The notes under the pieces were generated by a model. The model saw only the letters and a list, made by a program, of their open reading frames with translations, searched no databases and had not been told where the DNA came from. 64,000 bases of DNA, taken from positions 12,923,043 to 12,987,042 of the forward strand of contig CM055267.1 in assembly GCA_029237695.1 (NCBI GenBank). The letters run 5' to 3'. The position numbers were made by a program, and so were the translations under genes. Of the stretch, positions 19,671 to 28,787 are shown one piece after another. Origin of the DNA: Conchocele bisecta. Its lineage: Eukaryota; Mollusca; Bivalvia; Lucinida; Thyasiridae. How positions within the stretch are numbered: position 1 is the stretch's first letter; each line of letters starts with the position of its first letter.

Positions 19671-20273
19671 ATGAACGAATCAACGCTTCCAATTGTCAAT
19701 ACCACTCCATCAACACTGTATCCAATTAACGAAAGAAGTTCTGATTTTAGGTTGAATAATATCGTCGCTATGCAGGATATTTTAGTTAGAGAATATACAA
19801 ATAGAAAAAGAAACGCTAAAAAATATAGGCGCGCAGTGAACATGGCTGAAGCATCTAGCACGGCTCTGGCGAGTGTTTCTGTGTTGTGTGAGGCGGGGAC
19901 AGCTGCCACTATATCCACCATTATAACGGTTCCCGTAGCGGGGATTTTATGTGCGGTGTTGGCCGTTTCTGGGTTGTTGTGTATGGTAATTAGGTGGTCT
20001 GGTGGAAAACTCGAGAAAAAATGTAGAAAACATGATAGAATATCCGTTCTCGCTAGGTCTAAGAAAAATAGCATCGACGTTATGGTGTCCAAAGCGTTGG
20101 CCGATAAGAAAATATCAAATTTAGAGTTTGAATCCGTGGTGGAAGAAATGGGGAGATATGAAAAATTAAAAAATGATATAAGAATCAAGGCGCGCGCCAC
20201 CATGCCCAAAATTGAGTGTACTGATTGGGATAAATTTAAGGAAAAAATTGGAGATAAAGTCGGAAGAAATTAA
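19671..20273 (+). CDS. Polinton-linked membrane protein with two hydrophobic helices
   Basis: A 201-residue protein from MNESTLPIVNTTPSTLYP. A basic segment (NRKRNAKKYRRAVNMAEAS, about 44-62) precedes a hydrophobic hairpin (about 63-108: TALASVSVLCEAGTAATIST, then VAGILCAVLAVSGLLCMVI), followed by a cytosolic-looking domain with KHDRISVLARSKKNSID and ISNLEFESVVEEMGRYEKLK. I recall proteins with this layout in mollusc, coral and echinoderm genomes, often beside Polinton genes; function unknown, perhaps membrane remodelling or egress. The frame is open. It follows the fibre-like gene by 20 bp. The earlier in-frame TTG at 19662 is unlikely as start. Confidence 0.75.
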   Translation: MNESTLPIVNTTPSTLYPINERSSDFRLNNIVAMQDILVREYTNRKRNAKKYRRAVNMAEASSTALASVSVLCEAGTAATISTIITVPVAGILCAVLAVSGLLCMVIRWSGGKLEKKCRKHDRISVLARSKKNSIDVMVSKALADKKISNLEFESVVEEMGRYEKLKNDIRIKARATMPKIECTDWDKFKEKIGDKVGRN

Positions 20274-20389
20274 CATTTTGATTAAATAATAAATTTTATA
20301 ATTTTCTTTAAATTATTAATAATTTTCCTAAAATTAATTATATTGGTGCAGTAAAATTATTAACAATTTAAAAAAGAAAAAAAGTTTTA
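20274..20389. other. AT-rich intergenic with repeated AT motif and T-run
   Basis: Contains TATAATTTTCTTTAAATTA and ATAATTTTCCTAAAATTAAT, two versions of the structural-gene motif, and an A-run at 20369-20383 that reads as a T-run (Pol III-type terminator) on the - strand just past the tRNA-like unit. Confidence 0.4.
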
Positions 20390-20475
20390 GGTCCCACCGA
20401 GATTCGAACCCGCGCCAGCAAAACCCTTCTAGCTACCCGTGCTAACACTTCCATCTCTCGGCTGATCTAGGAACC
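20390..20475 (-). tRNA. tRNA-like Pol III unit inside the Polinton
   Basis: On the - strand, GGTTCCT at the 5' end pairs with TGGGACC at the 3' end (6 of 7 pairs), and GCGGG-TTCGAAT-CTCGG makes a near-normal T arm with a B box. A run TTTTTTT follows the 3' end within 15 bases. The length of 86 nt fits a class II tRNA, and GCTAG/CTGGC could form a long variable arm. I cannot build a convincing anticodon arm, so the amino acid is not assigned; it may be a tRNA-derived element rather than a working tRNA. Confidence 0.4.
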
Positions 20476-20517
20476 AGTATCTAAAGCTTAGGCAACATTG
20501 GAAGTGTCAGCACGGGT
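20435..20517. repeat. Inverted repeat overlapping the tRNA-like unit
   Basis: ACCCGTGCTAACACTTCCA (20435-20453) is the reverse complement of TGGAAGTGTCAGCACGGGT (20499-20517) with one mismatch, separated by 45 nt. One arm lies within the tRNA-like sequence, so tRNA folding and hairpin formation compete. Confidence 0.75.
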
Positions 20518-20727
20518 GCACTGAGCGCTCATTTTTATCAAGGGGCGTCCCCCAAGACAAATTATTGTTGTTAATTTTACATATATTAAGCTAAAACCGT
20601 GTTGTGCAATGCCAAATATTTACTTATATTTTTTTATTTGTTTTTTATATAACAAGTTCGTTTTTTATTTAATAATATAGGTTATAACGTTCTAAGTTAT
20701 TAAAAGTAAAATTAAAAAATAAAAAAC
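20518..20727. other. AT-rich leader with partial promoter block
   Basis: Strongly AT-rich. ATAGGTTATA near 20679-20690 matches the core of the 36-bp block found before polymerase and the terminal small genes, and lies about 40 bp before an ATG at 20728. Confidence 0.4.
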
Positions 20728-20910
20728 ATGCCAACCAATCACAATGTAAGAAATACTTCCGGAATATCGATAGCGGGTTGTCGCTGTAATACACACCCTC
20801 GTGTGTGTAGTATATATTACAGTGTGTTTATTTTCCATCCCGGAAGACGTAATCGTGTAAATCTCTCTATAAAATGGACACTTAATATACGTGTAAGTTG
20901 GGACACCTAA
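20728..20910 (+). CDS. Possible small Polinton protein
   Basis: A 60-codon frame, MPTNHNVRNTSGISIAGCRC, with several cysteines and basic residues and no recognisable domain. Support is its position 40 bp behind ATAGGTTATA, the core of the promoter block. A hairpin (CTGTAATACACAC ... ATATTACAG, about 20782-20823) lies in the coding region. Could be chance. Confidence 0.3.
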   Translation: MPTNHNVRNTSGISIAGCRCNTHPRVCSIYYSVFIFHPGRRNRVNLSIKWTLNIRVSWDT

Positions 20911-20977
20911 TTTGCATTTTCATAACACGTGTAATTGGAACATTGTCATCTGCTTGGTGTTGTGATTACAACATAAA

Positions 20978-21349
20978 TTAATTAGTTCTGTTCAATAATA
21001 ATTTTTCAATATCTTTATAAGCGATATCGTATAAACGTATATTCGTAAACGAATCGTTGGGTTTTAACAATTTTATATAATACACCCTAGTTTCATATCC
21101 GATACGCATTATCCGTCTTAATGTTTGTATTTGCCTCTTGTATAGTTCGCATAATTGTCGGTATAATATTGTAAATGCAACGTTTTTATCGGAGCGTAAT
21201 AAATTACGCTGATATTTCATGTATTCGATATCGCCTAGTGTTTTCATTTTATAGAATTTATATATAGGACTATAACCCCCGTATTCTTCGTAAACTTCTT
21301 CAACACAGGCATTAAAAGCTTTCAATTCCAATTGTATTGTATTATCCAT
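20978..21349 (-). CDS. Small helical Polinton protein near the right end
   Basis: From MDNTIQLELKAFNACVEEVY the 123-residue frame is open and rich in Tyr, Leu, Arg and Ile (QLCELYKRQIQTLRRIMRIG, about 68-87), suggesting a helical bundle. The start at 21349 is preferred over 21454 because the 36-bp promoter block (21372-21412) ends 23 bp upstream of it. No family recognised. Its mirror position to the zinc-finger gene at the left end, with the same block, suggests co-regulation. Confidence 0.55.
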   Translation of the reverse strand: MDNTIQLELKAFNACVEEVYEEYGGYSPIYKFYKMKTLGDIEYMKYQRNLLRSDKNVAFTILYRQLCELYKRQIQTLRRIMRIGYETRVYYIKLLKPNDSFTNIRLYDIAYKDIEKLLLNRTN

Positions 21350-21371
21350 TTTCTCTAATAATATTTTATTA

Positions 21372-21412
21372 TAACCTATGAAATGTATCTGTTCAATTGG
21401 ACGTGAAAAAAA
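21372..21412 (-). promoter_or_regulatory. Third copy of the 36-bp promoter block
   Basis: On the - strand it reads ACGTCCAATTGAACAGATAC followed by ATTTCATAGGTTATA, matching both arms at 2795-2890, and points at the ATG at 21349. Confidence 0.6.
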
Positions 21413-21438
21413 CATGATGTATTTATGGCACCAATATA

Positions 21439-21685
21439 TTTTTTCAAAAGTCAATTACCAATATAATTGGGACTACAATACCACCACCAACTTTTGGTTG
21501 GAGGTGGTATCATTTTGACTCCCTCTTTTCAAAAATTATTTTCTCCAAAAATTCATAAATTTGCTGTCGGGAGACAATTTTCCTCGTTAACCAATTTTTT
21601 GCTTTTCGGGGGTGGTGGGGGTATTGTAGAGGGTTATAAATGATATCACGGTAGGTGGTATCATTTTTACTCCCTTACTACTACT
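21439..21685 (-). repeat. Polinton right terminal inverted repeat
   Basis: Reverse complement of 2235-2480 with about five differences, including one extra T. Ends ...CCCTTACTACTACT, followed by the GCTTC target duplication. Confidence 0.93.
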
Positions 21686-21690
21686 GCTTC
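21686..21690. repeat. Polinton target-site duplication, right copy (GCTTC)
   Basis: Matches the five bases before the left end. The unoccupied related copy near 36161-36167 has a single GGTTC at this point. Confidence 0.75.
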
Positions 21691-21790
21691 AAGTTTAATA
21701 CCAATTTCGCTATGCTGATCCAGTATGCTGCTCGCCATTTTGTTTACACTACCAGATGCTTTGAACCGCGTTGAATATTCAGGAAGGTTT
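21691..21790 (-). repeat. Dispersed repeat, part right of the Polinton
   Basis: AAGTTTAATACC, CTGATCCAG and ACCAGATGC match in order the reverse complement of 36095-36160. Continues the repeat interrupted at 2234. Confidence 0.75.
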
Positions 21791-22598
21791 GACTGAATAT
21801 GCAGATGGTAATGCCATATAAATGTTCGGAAAGCCTTTGGTGCGCAGAATTAGCCGACACCATTGTAAACTTCGCACACTAAAATATATAAAAAACGTGC
21901 TGACGTTCATACTTCACTATGATAATTAAGTCAGGCTACCAAATCCTGTTAGTTGTGTAGTCTAATGGGCTAGTTAAATGTTTTGAAACGGAAAATAATA
22001 AATTGTACAAATCTTCGCCTCTGCGAGTTATTCTCGGAAACCCAAGATTATTTTTAGGATTTATTATCAATAATTCCTAGAGGGGGATATTGCAATTGGT
22101 CAATAGCTTAATATCCCGGTTTCTGTAACCGCGGTGCTTTGCCACTTTTTGGCACTGCCGTCCAAGTGTCTCGTGATCCGGTTTCAACAATTGGGCCTAT
22201 GAGGCAATATTTAAAATGATGAATATCCCAGACAACGAACATTATTGTTTTTTGACCCTGACTTTCGTCCCCCAGGCGCTTCATGGCCAAATGCATAGGA
22301 TAATTAATGTTGAAACTGGAGGGTTTAAGCCACATGTCACAAGCTCAGTAGCAGGTTAAAACGGCACCAGTCCAAAACGAATGGAGCTTGGATACAGCTG
22401 ATCATTCATATTTCTTTGAATGACCATACAAGTTTGACATGGTAAAATTATCAATATTTTACCAATACTGGATGTGTTAATATGCATTATTATACTTTTT
22501 ATATCGAACGTATTTGCAACTCTTGATAGCAGCCTGGGCGATAACCATGTTTCCTTCAAATGTTAACGGAAGCATCTATTTATTTTTTGATGCAATTT
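21791..22598. other. No recognisable feature
   Basis: Non-coding, AT-rich stretch; short open frames in several phases show no domain. The near-palindromic 21841-21855 recalls the repeat edge at 1958-1990. No exon signals that I could connect to KDM1A. Confidence 0.3.
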
Positions 22599-23437
22599 TT
22601 ATGCCCCACCACGATAGTGGAGGGGACATTTAGTGTTACCCTTGTCCGTCCGTCACAAAACTTTAACGCTCGGGTAAATGTCTCATAATTTCTTCATCCC
22701 TCGACCGATCTACTTCATATTTCATATACACACTGCTCTAATGGTCCTCTACCGCCCTGTGCCAAATCCACGTTCGTCCTACCCCCGCCAAGCCCAGGAT
22801 CAAGATCACATACTTGGTGCTTCAAAAACTTTTTAACGCTCGGGTAAATATCTTATAATTTCTGTTTTATTTCACTGATCAGCTTCATACTTCATATACG
22901 CATTGCTCTAATTGTCCTCTACCACCCTGTGCCAAATCCATGTTTGTCCTGCCCCCGCCAAGCCCAGCGTCAAGGTCACATACTTGGTGCTTCAAAATTT
23001 TAACGCTCGGGTAATTATCTTATAATTTCTGTTCCCTTCCACCGATCAGCTTCATACTTCATATACGCATTGCTCTAATGGTCCTCTACTGTCCTGTGCC
23101 AAATCCACGTTCGTCCTGCCCCCGCCAAGCCCAGGGTCAAGGTCACATACTTGGTGCTTCAAAAACTTTAACGCTCGGGTAAATATCTTATAATTTCTGT
23201 TCCCTTCCACGGATCAGCTTCATACTTCATATACGCATTGCTCTAATGGTCCTCTACTGTCCTGTGCCAAATCCACGTTCATCCTGCCCCCGCCAAGCCC
23301 AGGGTCAAGGTCACATACTTGGTGCTTAAAAAACTTTAACGCTCAGGTAAAAAAAAAATTTTACTTGGAATTTGGCCTCATTTATTATCAAAGCGATATG
23401 TGGAGCATCCGTGTTCTATGAACACATTTTCTAGTTC
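22599..23437 (+). mobile_element. Tandem-array element type A, four ~169-bp units
   Basis: Begins ATGCCCCACCACGATAGTGG with GTCCGTCC runs, then about four ~169-bp units each with CTTCATACTTCATATACGCA and CCCAGGGTCAAGGTCAC, and ends in TTTGGCCTCATTTATTATC and CTATGAACACATTTTCTAG. Same ends occur at 23441-23603 and 40632-41832 with different unit numbers. No gene. Confidence 0.8.
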
Positions 23438-23440
23438 TTC

Positions 23441-23603
23441 TTTTTATGCCCCACCACGATATTGGAGGGGGCATTTAGTGTTACCCTTGTCCGTCTGTCC
23501 CGTCCGTCCGTCACGAAACTTTAATGCTCGGGTAAATTTGGCCTCATTTATTATCAAAGCGATATGTGGGGCATCCGTGTTCTATGAACACATTTTCTAG
23601 TTC
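23441..23603 (+). mobile_element. Type A element without the array
   Basis: Head ATGCCCCACCACGATATTGG joins directly, after one partial unit (CTTTAATGCTCGGGTAAA), to the tail TTTGGCCTCATTTATTATC ... ACATTTTCTAGTTC. It defines the minimal element. Confidence 0.8.
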
Positions 23604-24042
23604 GTAATGCTCTGCCGTTGAATTTTCGGCGCACGCTGATATATCCGGTATAGATACATGTAGGTAGGAATTGTGAAAAAGGTACTACAATGGTGCGTGC
23701 AGTGAAATGTAACAGTATAATCCATGCACTTAAATTAGAACAGGTAAAGTGTTTTCCTGAGTTTTTTACCGGTTGATGAGCGATATTCACACTTGTACGA
23801 AGACTTTGTTTGCACTACGTATCAAACACAAACTCTTCAAACTGAAATTAAGTTCTCACTTCACTGAGAATTCCCAGTTTCGCAAATTCTGGCGCGTTAT
23901 GAGCTGTCTCATAAGTATGTACACCATTTGTGGTTATTTATTAATTTTGACATAATGGAACAGTCTCAAAATTAAGATGAAATTGTCCGTATCCATTACT
24001 TAGGGGTGAAAGTGTTAAGCAACACAAATATTACTATTTCAG
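23604..24042. other. KDM1A upstream intron, nothing further seen
   Basis: Ends in a pyrimidine-rich tract and TTACTATTTCAG acceptor at 24042. No repeat or gene recognised. Confidence 0.4.
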
Positions 24043-24202
24043 ATTGACTTCAGAGATGATGAAGACAAGGCAATCAGAATCTCTGATGATGACGATGATG
24101 ATGATCGCAAGAAGGATAAATCATTAAAAAAGCCAGATGTGAAAGCTGATGATGATAGTGATAATGATGACCCCACCGGCAGTCTGAAGTGTGATCCTAC
24201 AG
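24043..24202 (+). CDS. KDM1A: KDM1A exon: acidic N-terminal linker
   Basis: After the acceptor TTTCAG, an open frame reads IDFRDDEDKAIRISDDDDDD, RKKDKSLKKPDVKADDD and DNDDPTG. This is a disordered acidic/lysine-rich stretch such as precedes the SWIRM domain in LSD1. The proposed donor ACAG|GTTTGT at 24202/24203 leaves phase 1, exactly what the next exon (starting GT-TTA-GAA) needs, giving [11 protein letters not shown] where vertebrate LSD1 has EPSGVEGAAFQ. The exon's last codons are already the first units of the 51-bp satellite, still in frame. A non-canonical alternative end is G|GC at 24178. No RNA evidence available. Confidence 0.65.
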
Positions 24203-27200
24203 GTTTGTTGTTCAATGATCGACCTACTATCTGTCTGAAATGTGACCCTATGAATCTGTTGTTCAATGTTGGACGTACCAGCAGTCTTGATACGTGACCC
24301 CACAGGTTTGTTGTTCAATGGTGGACCTACCAGCAGTCTGAAATGTGACCCTACAAGTTTGTTGTTCAATGATGAACCTACCAGCAGTCTGATACGTGAC
24401 CCTACAAGTTTATTGTTCAATGGTGGACCTACAGACGCATTCTGGACCTCGTGACTACAGGTTTGTTGTTCAATGGATGGGACTACAGGCAGATCTGATA
24501 CATGACCCACAGGTTTTGTTGTTCAATGATGGCCTACAGCAGTTCTGATACGTGACCCACAGTGGTTGGTCCAGATCGGACCTACCAGCAGTCCTGCATA
24601 CGTGACCCTACAGGTTTGTTGTTCAATGATGACTACAGCAGGTCCTGATACAGGTGACTACAGGTTTGTTGTTCATTGACCTACAGCAGCTTGAATGTGG
24701 ACCCCTACAGGTTTGATTGTTTCATTTGCGGTGGATCCTACCAGCAGTTCTGGAATGTGACCCTACGGTTTGTTGTTCAAATGGATGGGACCTCCTGCAG
24801 TCTGAAGTTGACCCCTCAGGTTTGTTGTTCAATGTTTGGACCTACCAGGCCAGTCTGCAGACCCCTCCAGGTTTGTTGTTCAATGATGGGACCTACAGCA
24901 GTCTGAAGTGACCCCAAGGTTTGTTGTTTCAATGATGGGCCTACCAGCAGTCTGATACTGACCCACAGTTTGTTTGTTGTAAATGATGACCCTACCAAGG
25001 CTTAGTCTGTTACGTGGACCTACAGGTTTGGTTGTTCATGTGGGACCCTACAGCAGTCTTGGAAAGTGACCCACAGGTTTGTTGTTCAATGATTGGACCT
25101 ACCAGCAGGTCTTTGATTACGTTGAACCCTAAGGTTTGTTGTTCATGATGGACCTACCAGCCAGTCTGGATACGGTGACCCTTACAAGGTTTTGTAGTTC
25201 AATGTGGAACCTACCCCCAGCAGTCTGAATTGTTGCCCTTACAGGTTTGTTGTTCAATGTGGACTACAGCAGTCTGATACGTGACCCTACAGGTTTGGTT
25301 GGTTCAATGGGGATGACCTACCACAGCAGTCTGATACGTGACCCTACATGTTTTGTGTTCATTGGTGGACCTACCAGCAGTCTGAAATGTGGACCCTAAG
25401 GTTTATTGGTTCAATGGTTGGACCTACCAGCCGGTTTTGAATTTGTTGACAATGTTTGTTTGTTTCAATGGTGGACCTACCGCAAGTTCTGATATGACCC
25501 ACGGTTTTGTTTGTTCTATGGTGGAACCTACCAGCAGTCTGATATGCCCAAGGTTTGTTGTTCAATGTGGACCCTACCAGCAGTCTGATACGTGACCATA
25601 CAGGTTTGTTGTTCAATGATGAACCTACCAGCAGTTGATACGTGACCCTAAAGGTTTGTTGTTCAATGGGTGGAACCTACAGCAGTTCGGAAATGTGACC
25701 CTAAAGGTTTCATGTTCAATGGTGGACCTACCAGCAGTTTAGATATGTGAGCCTTACTTTTGGTTTGGGTTTCAAGGTGGATTGACCCACAGCTTGATAT
25801 TGTGACCCTACGGTTTGGTTGTTCAATGATGGGACCTACCAGCAGTCTGATACGTGACCCTACAAGGTTTGTTGTTCAATGTGGACCTACCAGCAGTCTG
25901 CATGTGACCCCTACAGGTTTAATTGTTCATGGACCCTGGACCTCAGCAGTCTGACATGTGGACCCCCACAGGTTTTGTTGTTCAATGATGGACCCTACCC
26001 AGCGTATGATACATGAACCCACAGGTTTGGTTGTTCAATGATGGACCTCCAGCAGGTGATACGTGGACCCTTAACAGGTTTGGTTGTTCAATGAAATGGA
26101 CCTCCAGCAGTCTGGTAGGTGAACCCACAGGTTTGTTGTTGCAATGTATGGAACCTACAGCAGTCTGATACGTGACCCTATAGGGTTTGTTGGTTCAATG
26201 TGGACCTTCCAGCAGTCTGATACGTGACCTACAGGTTTGTTGTTCAATTGATGGACCTACCAAACAGTCTGAAAATGTGACCCTAGGTTTGTTGGTTCAA
26301 TGATGGACCAACCAGCAGTTGATACGTGACCCTACAGGTTTGTTGTTCAATGATGGACCTACCAGCAGTCTGAAATACGTGACCCTCACAGGTTTGTTTT
26401 CAATGGTGGACCTACAGCAGTCTGAAATGAATGACCTACAGGTTTATTGTTTCAATGGTGGACTACCAGCAGTTCTGTATGTGACCCTACCCTGGTTTGT
26501 TGTTACAATGGTTTGAACCTACCAGCAGTTCTTGATATGTGACCCTACTGGTTTGTTGTTCAAATGGTGGCCTACCAGCAGTCTGATATGTGACCCCTAC
26601 TGGTTTGTTGGTTCCAATGATGGAACCTACCGCGTCTGAATACGTGACCCTACAGGTTTGGTTTGGTCAATGGTGGACCTACCGCAGTCTGATATGTGAC
26701 CCTACAGGTTTGTTGTTCAAATGGTTGGGACCTTACAGCCGTTCTGACACGTGACCTACAGGTCGTGTTGTTCAATGATGGACCTACAGTTTGACTAGGT
26801 TTGTTGTTATGGTGGAGACATGGACCCCAAGGTTTGTTGCAGGTGCATATGAGGACCTACCAGCAGTCTGATACGTGACCCTACAGGTTTGTTGTTCAAT
26901 GATGGACCTACCAGCAGTCTGATACGTGACAGGTTTGTTGTTCAATGATGGACCTACATGTCAGTCAGACTACGTGACCCTACAGGTTTGTTGTTCAATG
27001 ATGGACCTACCAGCAGTCTGATACGTGACCCTACAGGTTTGTTGTTCAATGATGGACCTACCAGCAGTCTGATACGTGACCCTACAGGTTTGTTGTTCAA
27101 TGATGGACCTACCAGCAGTCTGATACGTGACCCTACAGGTTTGTTGTTCAATGATGGACCTACCAGCAGTCTGATACGTGACCCTACAGGTTTGTTGTTC

Positions 27201-28770
27201 AATGGTGGACCTACCAGCAGTCTGACTGTGACCCTACAGGTTTATTGTTAGGTTGTTCAATGGTGGACCTACCAGCAGTCTGATATGTGACCCTACTGGT
27301 TTGTTGTTCAATGGTGGACCTACCAGCAGTCTGATATGTGACCCTACTGGTTTGTTGTTCAATGATGGACCTACCAGCAGTCTGATACATGTGACCCTAC
27401 AGTTATGTGTTGCAATGATAGACCTAGGCCACCGCAGTCTGATACATGACCCCACAGTTTTGTTGTTCAATGATGGACCTACCAGCAGTCTGATACGTGA
27501 CCCTACAGGTTTGTTGTTCAATGATGGACCTACCAGCAGTCTGATACGTGACCCTACAGGTTTGTTGTTCAATGATGGACCTACCAGTAGTCTGTACGTG
27601 ACCCTATAGGTTTGTTGTTCAATGATGGACCTACAGCAGTGATAGTGACCCACAGGTTTGTTGTTCAATGATGGACCTACCAGCAGTCTGAAATGTGACC
27701 CTACTGGTTTGTTGTTCAATGATGGACCTACCAGCAGTCTGATACGTGACCCTACAGGTTTGTTGTTCAATGATGGACCTACCAGCAGTCTGATACGTGA
27801 CCCTACAGGTTTGTTGTTCAATGGTGGACCTACCAGCAGTCTGAAATGTGACCCTACAGGTTTATTGTTCAATGGTGGACCTACCAGCAGTCTGATATGT
27901 GACCCTACTGGTTTGTTGTTCAATGGTGGACCTACCAGCAGTCTGATATGTGACCCTACTGGTTTGTTGTTCAATGGTGGACCTACCAGCAGTCTGATAC
28001 GTGACCCTACAGGTTTGTTGTTCAATGGTGGACCTACCAGCAGTCTGATATGTGACCCTACAGGTTTGTTGTTCAATGGTGGACCTACCAGCCGTCTGAC
28101 ACGTGACCCTACAGGTTTGTTGTTCAATGATGGACCTACCAGCAGTCTGATACATGACCCCACAAGTTTGTTGTTCAATGATGGACCTACCAGCAGTCTG
28201 ATACGTGACCCTACAGGTTTGTTGTTCAATGATAGACCTACCAGCAGTCTGATACGTGACCCTACAGGTTTGTTGTTCAATGATGGACCTACCAGCAGTC
28301 TGAAATGTGACCCTACAGGTTTGTTCAATGATGGACCTACCATCAGTCTGATACGTGACCCTACAGGTTTGTTGTTCAAGATGACCTACCGCGTCTGTAG
28401 TGACCCTACAGTTGTTCAATGGTGGACTCCAGCGGTCTGAAAAGTTGACCTACGGTTTATGTTCAATGGTGGACCTACCAGCAGTCTGATACTGGTTTGT
28501 TGTTCAATGGTGGACCTACCAGCAATCTGATATGTGACCCTACTGGTTTGTTGTTCAATGATGGACCTACCAGCAGTCTGATACGTGACCCTACAGGTTT
28601 GTTGTTCAATGGTGGACCTACCAGCAGTCTGATATTTGACCCTACAGGTTTGTTGTTCAATGGTGGACCTACCAGCAGTCTGCCACTTGACCCTACATAT
28701 TTCTTGTTCAATGGTGGACCTACCAGCAGTCTTGACACGTTACCCCACATGTTTGTTGTTCAATGCTGGA
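24171..28770 (+). repeat. 51-bp satellite (17-codon units) starting in a KDM1A exon
   Basis: About 90 units with consensus built on GACCCTACAGGTTTGTTGTT, CAATGATGGACCTACCAGCA and GTCTGATACGT. As 51 is a multiple of three, frames stay open on both strands: + DPTGLLFNDGPTSSLIR, - a 17-residue mirror repeat up to 381 codons (27234-28379). 26940-28380 is regular; 24430-26940 is full of single-base insertions and deletions. Each unit holds ACAG|GTTTGT. Confidence 0.95.
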
Positions 28771-28787
28771 TGAATTTCCTATGGGAA

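Larger units (their letters stand above)
2235..21685. mobile_element. Polinton/Maverick (adintovirus-like) endogenous virus
   Basis: A 19.45-kb element begins AGTAGTAGTAAGGGAGT and ends with its reverse complement, so it has the AG...CT ends expected of Polintons. It carries the hallmark set: protein-primed family B DNA polymerase, retroviral-type integrase, FtsK/HerA-type packaging ATPase and double-jelly-roll-type major capsid protein, plus a penton-like protein, a fibre-like protein and small membrane proteins. Genes lie on both strands with a shared promoter region between major capsid and the next gene. A 1.74-kb transposon (8763-10500) is nested inside. Several genes carry frameshifts or stops; integrase, ATPase, major capsid and penton frames are open. 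Confidence 0.96.

Noticed and set aside
27234..28379. 381-codon open frame on the - strand made of 17-residue repeats
   Set aside because: It is the mirror reading of the 51-bp satellite. A unit length divisible by three keeps several frames open at once, and there is no start context or non-repeat sequence.
24171..28770. CRISPR-like array
   Set aside because: Units are contiguous satellite repeats with no unique spacers, and the context is an animal intron.
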